Positions 58,842 through 64,000 of a stretch of DNA of 64,000 nucleotides are shown piece by piece. The position numbers and the translations under genes are program-made. Below the pieces are notes generated by a model that saw only the letters and a list, made by a program, of their open reading frames with translations, had not been told where the DNA came from and made no database searches. The stretch covers positions 1 through 64,000 of the forward strand of contig NZ_VOIQ01000004.1 in assembly GCF_010470675.1 (NCBI RefSeq), given 5' to 3'. This stretch comes from Desulfovibrio sp. JC010. GTDB lineage: Bacteria > Desulfobacterota > Desulfovibrionia > Desulfovibrionales > Desulfovibrionaceae. The first letter of the stretch is position 1, and the number at the start of each line of letters is the position of its first letter.

Positions 58842-59855
58842 ATGTTGGAATCCATATGGTTCTTGTTATGGGGCTTACTCTGGGCCATCTATTTCATGCT
58901 CGACGGGTATGATCTGGGTCTGGGGACCATGATGCCCTTTCTGGCCAAGAACGAAAAAGAAAGAAAAGCTATTTATAAATCAATCGGCCCCTTCTGGGAC
59001 GGCAACGAAGTATGGCTGATCACCGCCGGCGGTGTAACCTTTGCCGCATTTCCCAAGGCGTATGCAGTAATGTTCAGCGGACTTTACACCGCGCTCATGC
59101 TGCTGCTCATCGCCCTGATTATCCGCGGCGTGGCCTTTGAATTCCGCGGACTGGTTGAAAGCGAATGGGCCCGCAAACTCTGGGATAAGGCAATGGTAGT
59201 CGGCAGCTTCCTGCCCGGACTGCTGCTCGGCGTTGCCTTTGCCAACATCTTCATGGGTATCCCCATTGATGAAAACGGCGTATTTCAGGGCAACCTCTTT
59301 ACCCTGCTCAACCCCTACGGTCTCGGCGGCGGTATTCTTTTCGTACTGCTCTTCGCCCAGCACGGCTGCCTCTGGTGTGCAGTGCGCACTGACGGTGAAC
59401 TCAATGAGCGGGCCGGAAATCTGGCTGCGACTCTCTGGCCGGTAGTGGCCGCAGTTTATATTGCCTTTCTGGCCCTTACCGGGGTATACACCAAGCTGCT
59501 CAGCAACTACCTGACCTACCCGGCCCTGTTGCTGATCGTTCTGATTCCGGTCTTTGCAATCGTCAAGGTCCGCACCCTTATCGCAGCACGCAAGTGGTGG
59601 AAAGCATGGGCTGCTTCCTCAGTGCTTATCGTATCCACCACCATGTTCGGTGTGATCGGACTGTTCCCGGCATTACTGCCTTCCAGCATCAATCCGGCAT
59701 ACTCCATCACCATCCACAATGCTGCTTCAAGCCAGCTGACCCTGAAAATCATGCTGACCGTTGCACTGATCATGGTCCCCATCGTCATCGGTTACCAGTT
59801 CTGGATGCATAAAGTATTTGCAACCAAGATCACTGATGAAGATCTGGGCTACTAA
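58842..59855 (+). CDS. cydB: Cytochrome bd oxidase subunit II
   Basis: A 337-residue membrane protein with about eight helices and the family start WFLLWGLLWAIYFMLDGYDLGLGTMMPF. Also present are GPFWDGNEVWLITAGG and FEFRGL. It forms the oxidase with CydA, encoded 26 bases before. AAGGAG precedes the ATG. No small cydX gene is visible after it. Confidence 0.95.
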   Translation: MLESIWFLLWGLLWAIYFMLDGYDLGLGTMMPFLAKNEKERKAIYKSIGPFWDGNEVWLITAGGVTFAAFPKAYAVMFSGLYTALMLLLIALIIRGVAFEFRGLVESEWARKLWDKAMVVGSFLPGLLLGVAFANIFMGIPIDENGVFQGNLFTLLNPYGLGGGILFVLLFAQHGCLWCAVRTDGELNERAGNLAATLWPVVAAVYIAFLALTGVYTKLLSNYLTYPALLLIVLIPVFAIVKVRTLIAARKWWKAWAASSVLIVSTTMFGVIGLFPALLPSSINPAYSITIHNAASSQLTLKIMLTVALIMVPIVIGYQFWMHKVFATKITDEDLGY

Positions 59856-59887
59856 CAAACTGATTCCAATTACGGAGAACATCAACA

Positions 59888-60394
59888 ATGTCTAACAAGG
59901 TTCTTGAAAAAGCTCTGAACGAACAGCTCAACGCTGAAATGTACTCTGCATACCTCTACCTCTCCATGTCCGCATATTTCAGCGACATCGGACTGGACGG
60001 CTTTGCCAACTGGATGCGGGTACAGGCCAAGGAAGAGCAGTTCCACGCCATGAAGTTCTACGATTACATCAACGAACGCGGCGGGCGCGTACTCCTCTCC
60101 GCCATCGAAGCACCCAAGACCGAGTGGGAATCCCCGCTGGCCTGCATTGAGGCAGTACTTGAGCACGAGAAGCACGTTACTTCCCTGATCAATAACCTCG
60201 TGAACCTCGCCATCGATGAAAGAGATCACGCCACCAACATCTTCCTGCAGTGGTTTGTAACCGAGCAGGTTGAAGAAGAAGACAGCGTGAACGCAGTACT
60301 GAACAAGCTGCGCCTGCTCAACGGAGAAGGCAACGGCATGTTCATCCTCGACAAGGAACTGTCCGCCCGCGTATTCAACGCACCGGCTGAGTAA
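59888..60394 (+). CDS. ftn: Bacterial (non-heme) ferritin
   Basis: A 168-residue iron-storage protein forming 24-mer cages. Ferroxidase ligands appear in [32 protein letters not shown] and a later E-x2-Q region ([14 protein letters not shown]). No heme-ligand Met typical of bacterioferritin is evident. It follows cydB by 32 bases, so iron sequestration is likely induced with oxygen defence. It gives the organism a protein-cage iron store beside the possible membrane-bound one at 30-38 kb. Confidence 0.93.
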   Translation: MSNKVLEKALNEQLNAEMYSAYLYLSMSAYFSDIGLDGFANWMRVQAKEEQFHAMKFYDYINERGGRVLLSAIEAPKTEWESPLACIEAVLEHEKHVTSLINNLVNLAIDERDHATNIFLQWFVTEQVEEEDSVNAVLNKLRLLNGEGNGMFILDKELSARVFNAPAE

Positions 60395-60416
60395 TCCCTG
60401 TTTCTGCACAGAATCC

Positions 60417-60462
60417 AAACGGCCTTACCCCCGATTCAATTTGAGGGTAAGGCCGTTTTTTT
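60417..60462 (+). terminator. Terminator after ferritin
   Basis: AAACGGCCTTACCC pairs with GGGTAAGGCCGTTT and is followed by TTTT. It ends the cyd-ftn transcript. Confidence 0.92.
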
Positions 60463-60544
60463 ATGCCTTTAATCATTCTCATTTATTTTGTTGGAAAAAT
60501 CAGCCAATATACACGCGCTTGTAAACACATAATCCATCTTCGTA

Positions 60545-62251
60545 ATGCTACACAATAAAGCCGCATACCTGAAAATCCTGCTCCTCGCCTTATTGCTGGT
60601 AATAAGTGCGTGTGTCCCGAGGTCAGACGACACCCGGAACCGGGCGGTGCGCGGTCATCTTAACCTGAGCGGATGGGACTTCAATGAACAGGGTCCGGCC
60701 CCGCTTGACGGTGAGTGGGAATTTTATGCGGACACTTCTTATACGGCTGTAACGAAAAACAAGCCTGTGCAAAAAGATTATTTCCCGTTGCCTTCCATCT
60801 GGAAAGGGACGACAAGCAAGGGGATTGCCCTGCGCCATCAAGGCCGGGGAGTGTATAGACTGAAAGTAAAGCTCGGCCCGGACAGCCCTGCTGATTCTTT
60901 ATTTCTTTCCGGAGCTCTTTCAGTGTGCAATGTGCGGGTCAACGGTCAGCTGGTGGGATCAACAGGAAAAGTCGGCTCTGACCAACAATCCGAACAGCCT
61001 GTAAAACACCTGATAACCCCGGTCTTCAACTCCAAAGAAGAGTATGCCGATATTGTTATGGAAGTTTCAAACTTCCATAACAAGGAAGGGGGGATCAATT
61101 CCAGCATACTCATGGGCAGCCATGACCAGATTGAAAGCCTGATTAATTACCGCCGTATTTCCGGGGCAATTATCGGCGGGGCCTTGCTGATCATGGGCAT
61201 TTTCCACCTCGTAATCTTCAGCATGCGCCGCGCCAACCGTGAAAACCTTTACTTCGGCGGATTCTGTATTGTCTGGTGTATTGCCACTGTTTTTAATCCG
61301 CCCTCAGCCTTTCTGGCCGAAGAGCTTCTATCCATAGACTGGAGCTGGTATATAAAAATCTGTCTGCTGCCCACCGGGCTGGCCATTCCCCTGCTGCTAG
61401 TATTCTACAACTCTATTTTCCCCCAGAAGTACGGAAAACAAATCTGCTGGTTGTACTCATCAATCGGCGGAATCTATTGTGTTTATACTCTCATCACCCC
61501 GCCGGGGGCATATTCCGCAGCTGCTTTCACCTACTTCCTGATTACCCGGACAGCGTACATTTACCTGATTGCATCTTTCCTGAACGACCTGCGCAAAAAA
61601 AAGAAAGGGGCAATCTATCTAGCTCCGGGATATCTGGCTCTTTTTTTAGCAGAATTCGATGAAATCCTCTTTGACCTGAATATTTTCGGATCAGCAGATT
61701 TCACCCCTTACGGAACTTTTATCTTCATCCTTTCGTATTCCCTGCTCATGTCGGCGCGCTTTGCCGAAACCCTGTCCAGCTATGAAAAGGTCAGCGAAGA
61801 ATTGGAGGTTCACAAGAAAAAAGAACAGAATCATAAAATGGTCCGACAGCACCTTTCCAGAAAGCTCGACTCGCTGGAGAAAGAAACCATCGCCGTCAAC
61901 CGCGAACTGATCCATGTGCTTACCCGAAAAACGGAAGAAAAAAAGCCGGACAAGCGGGAACTGGCTGTCTGGCTGATGAATGAATCCCTTGAATGCTGGG
62001 AGAAATGTACAGGCAAAAGCAAAGCCGATCTGGCTTCGGAATCCGGAATCTGGAATATCTACATTGAAAAAGACGGCTATGCCCGCACCCAGACCCTTGA
62101 CCGCTATATGAGCATAGACACCCTGCCGGAACGACCGCGCTGGAAAAACATATACGCCACTGCGGAATTCGTAATCAGCAACTGTTCCGGCAAAACCGAA
62201 GCTTCCGCCAAACTGGAACAAAATCTCAATCAGTTGAAAAAAATGTCGTGA
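60545..62251 (+). CDS. 7TM-DISM receptor-like lipoprotein
   Basis: A 568-residue membrane receptor. A lipobox ISAC with Cys23 ends the signal peptide. Residues about 35-195 form the extracytoplasmic jelly-roll sensor (7TMR-DISMED2-like: GEWEFYADT, GVYRLKVKL, SLFLSGALSVCNVRVNGQLVGSTG). Residues about 204-415 hold seven membrane helices. A coiled coil follows (about 418-470), then a C-terminal domain of about 90 residues (LAVWLMNESLECWEKCTGKSKADLASESGIW) that I do not recognise; no kinase, cyclase or GGDEF domain is present. No ribosome site stands out. Stands alone. Confidence 0.8.
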   Translation: MLHNKAAYLKILLLALLLVISACVPRSDDTRNRAVRGHLNLSGWDFNEQGPAPLDGEWEFYADTSYTAVTKNKPVQKDYFPLPSIWKGTTSKGIALRHQGRGVYRLKVKLGPDSPADSLFLSGALSVCNVRVNGQLVGSTGKVGSDQQSEQPVKHLITPVFNSKEEYADIVMEVSNFHNKEGGINSSILMGSHDQIESLINYRRISGAIIGGALLIMGIFHLVIFSMRRANRENLYFGGFCIVWCIATVFNPPSAFLAEELLSIDWSWYIKICLLPTGLAIPLLLVFYNSIFPQKYGKQICWLYSSIGGIYCVYTLITPPGAYSAAAFTYFLITRTAYIYLIASFLNDLRKKKKGAIYLAPGYLALFLAEFDEILFDLNIFGSADFTPYGTFIFILSYSLLMSARFAETLSSYEKVSEELEVHKKKEQNHKMVRQHLSRKLDSLEKETIAVNRELIHVLTRKTEEKKPDKRELAVWLMNESLECWEKCTGKSKADLASESGIWNIYIEKDGYARTQTLDRYMSIDTLPERPRWKNIYATAEFVISNCSGKTEASAKLEQNLNQLKKMS

Positions 62252-62274
62252 CCGAAATAATTTCGATCACGACA
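62244..62274. terminator. Hairpin between convergent genes
   Basis: TGTCGTGA pairs with TCACGACA and encloses GAAAT/ATTTC. The receptor's stop codon lies within the 5' arm. No T-run follows in either direction, so termination is uncertain. Confidence 0.5.
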
Positions 62275-62303
62275 CCTGCATAGCGATACTGATTCAATCT
62301 TAA

Positions 62304-64000
62304 TCAGCGTCTTGCCCTGCGCGCACAAATCCCCAGCAAGCCGACCACAAACAATCCGCAAAGCTCCACAGACATACCCGCCTGCGGATTCAGCACACAC
62401 CCGGTACCGCCCGATCCACCGGAAGTGCCCGGAACAACAGGGTCGTTAATCACGCCGGGGGTGTCATCCAAATCATAATCACCGTTATCTTTTACAGAGT
62501 AGTTGACCGTATAGGTCCGCGCACCTTCAAGAATCATCTTCGGGTCAATATACTGCCCGCTGTTGCCTTCATCGGTAATCCAGAAATAGCCTTCTTCAGA
62601 AGGATTTTTACCGGAGCTGTAGGTAAAGCTCTTGGATTCCTTATCCGGGAAGAGCTTGAAAAGGGCCACATCCTCAGCAGCACGTTCACCGAGACTTGAG
62701 CTGTTGAAACAGAAATAGGCAACTTTTCCAGCTGTAACCGAGGCGGTAAATTCGTAGACATTTGCACCGAGCATGGAATCCATGCCCGGGCTCTGGTGCT
62801 CTTTTTTTACTTCCGCTGTAGTCTTCACCTTCTTGGTGACCGAAGTCACAATCGCGCTGGTGCCTGTGGGCTGTGTTGCTGTAGGACTGACGGTTTTATC
62901 AGCGCAACCTTCGGGGCTGACTATGTTGGGGATTTTAAAATAGTATGCGGCACCGGAGTTGGGTAGAGGGGGATTGCCAAAAAAATTATTTTTCTTTTCC
63001 TCTCTTTTTGATGAACCGATCAGGCTGTAATCACCACAAATAAAAACACTGCTACCTATCTTGGAGTCTGGCTCTGCTTCAAAATCGCCAATTGTCTTGG
63101 CTATACCCCAAGAGCCTATATCAGACTGGCTTTTTGAAAATAGGTAAGCTCCATAATGTGAAGCTATAAGTGCTAAATCACCTGAAATGGAAACATCACA
63201 TCCAAAATAGGCTAAATCCAAATTACGCGGTGTTCCACTCTCAAGCACGGCAGTTAATTTTTTAACGCCCCCCCACTGATCAGCCCCACCTTTATCCTTA
63301 GAATATATGTAAGCAGCTCCGAACCTTTTCTTCCTATTTCTTTCGGGAGCTCCAACAATAAGCAAGTCACCGGAAAGATCTACTGCGGACCCGAACCTCA
63401 TCTCCAGATCAAGATCAGAAGTTCCATCATCATTTTGAGCACGTACCTTTTTCGTAAACCTCCACTCTCCGGACGAGTCCTTGTCATAAAGATAAACAGC
63501 CCCATACGCATTAGCACCTATCTTCTCTCCCCTGGCACCAACAGCAAGAACAGCTTCAGTGAGAGAGACTGAACATCCGAAATGTGTATAGGCGGGGTCT
63601 CCTTCATTTTGAGGAAAGAGTTTCTGCACCAGCTTCCATTGACCGGGATTGTCCGGATCAGGATCAAAAACACAAACACTCCCTACTGCATCGTTGAAAC
63701 CAGCGCTCTGCTCCGATTGACCCACTACAATAGTTCCACCACTTATAGCCACACTCATCCCGAAACGATAAGACGAGGCAAGCGGCTCATCATGAAGAAC
63801 TTGTATCAGACCCCAGTCGTTTTTTCTGTCAAGGACATATACTGTACCGGCATTGTTCTCTCCCTCATAACGTTCACGAGAATTGGAAATAACCAGATAA
63901 TCCTCACTAAGGTCAATTACGCTTCCAAAAAATCCATAAGCAATGGCAGCACCGGCACTTAAATCATTCGCAGTTATTCTCTTTACAAGCCCCCAATTGT
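62304..64000 (-). CDS. FG-GAP beta-propeller surface protein, 5' end beyond window
   Basis: A partial gene, read on the minus strand and open to the window edge; an internal ATG at 63758 is not the start, since the frame continues upstream with the same repeats (for example FFGSVIDLSEDYLVISNSRE). Several units of the kind FG-x2-V-x-L-x-x-D-L-L-I-V-G followed by GAAYIY form an integrin-alpha-like beta-propeller. Then comes a beta-rich domain, a Gly/Ser linker, and a C-terminal tail GTGCVLNP, a hydrophobic helix and RRARR, the three-part form of a surface-sorting signal. It is exported and processed at the cell surface; role unknown. Confidence 0.8.
   Translation of the reverse strand, partial: NWGLVKRITANDLSAGAAIAYGFFGSVIDLSEDYLVISNSRERYEGENNAGTVYVLDRKNDWGLIQVLHDEPLASSYRFGMSVAISGGTIVVGQSEQSAGFNDAVGSVCVFDPDPDNPGQWKLVQKLFPQNEGDPAYTHFGCSVSLTEAVLAVGARGEKIGANAYGAVYLYDKDSSGEWRFTKKVRAQNDDGTSDLDLEMRFGSAVDLSGDLLIVGAPERNRKKRFGAAYIYSKDKGGADQWGGVKKLTAVLESGTPRNLDLAYFGCDVSISGDLALIASHYGAYLFSKSQSDIGSWGIAKTIGDFEAEPDSKIGSSVFICGDYSLIGSSKREEKKNNFFGNPPLPNSGAAYYFKIPNIVSPEGCADKTVSPTATQPTGTSAIVTSVTKKVKTTAEVKKEHQSPGMDSMLGANVYEFTASVTAGKVAYFCFNSSSLGERAAEDVALFKLFPDKESKSFTYSSGKNPSEEGYFWITDEGNSGQYIDPKMILEGARTYTVNYSVKDNGDYDLDDTPGVINDPVVPGTSGGSGGTGCVLNPQAGMSVELCGLFVVGLLGICARRARR

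Overview
The window looks like a chromosomal segment of a marine, Maridesulfovibrio/Desulfovibrio-type sulfate reducer. This is an inference. It rests on a compact anaerobe oxygen-defence cluster (PerR, rubrerythrin, desulfoferrodoxin, two rubredoxins, a rubredoxin:oxygen oxidoreductase-type flavodiiron protein, cytochrome bd, ferritin), an XRE-cupin regulator next to an acyl-CoA synthetase, many orphan kinases, and a repeated intergenic hairpin element. No rRNA, tRNA, CRISPR array, prophage or insertion sequence was seen. Nearly all DNA is coding.

Layout. 0-6.8 kb: XRE-cupin regulator and acyl-CoA synthetase; a MerR-methyltransferase fusion followed by a tiny gene that is a free-standing copy of its middle domain; TetR regulator; DUF1007 and NicO-type metal transporter pair. 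7-18.3 kb: a 2133-residue kinase-like/ATPase/GAF/PAS/histidine-kinase/receiver protein, a methyltransferase, prfC, an RNase D-like exonuclease and a secreted protein. 18.5-24.6 kb: panB operon, LexA/CI-like regulator, orphan histidine kinase, serB. 24.7-28.8 kb: feoA-feoB with two small periplasmic proteins. 29.2-38.5 kb: a diguanylate cyclase, then an iron module. 38.8-41.7 kb: rlmN and a glycosyltransferase. 41.9-44.8 kb: a secreted POTRA/TPR-like protein and a small HTH gene. 45.1-48.9 kb: PhoR-like kinase, Pit transporter and PhoU-like protein behind Pho boxes. 49-50.2 kb: a small, AT-richer patch with a nonsense-interrupted gene and an orphan HicB-like protein. 50.2-53.1 kb: acs and a LytTR regulator. 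53.3-60.4 kb: the oxygen-defence cluster. 60.5-64 kb: a 7TM-DISM receptor and a beta-propeller surface protein cut by the window end.

The most interesting region is 30.2-38.5 kb. A Fur-family regulator is flanked by a small membrane protein and a protein strongly resembling the magnetosome protein MamC. There follow two P1B-type ATPases (one with CPC, one with SCA in the metal-site helix), a stand-alone domain sharing the ATPases' N-terminal H-x-x-P-x-R-I-R motif, a repetitive Gln/Pro/Tyr-rich membrane-anchored protein, two further small membrane proteins, and a protein with three tandem FeoA-like domains. Perfect or near-perfect Fur-box palindromes sit before the regulator and before the first ATPase. 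This matches the general make-up of ferrosome (fez) gene clusters, membrane-bounded iron-storage compartments known from Desulfovibrio magneticus and others. The MamC-like and triple-FeoA members would be unusual additions. With feoAB just upstream and ferritin at 60 kb, the window appears to cover iron uptake, two modes of iron storage, and peroxide/oxygen defence.

A second theme is an intergenic element found at six places. It starts with GCCTCCGGCGGC within a few bases of a stop codon in most copies, has a hairpin of changing sequence but constant place, and ends with GAATCCC and GGGCTTCGCC blocks. One copy lies inverted before acs, where its head supplies the Shine-Dalgarno sequence.
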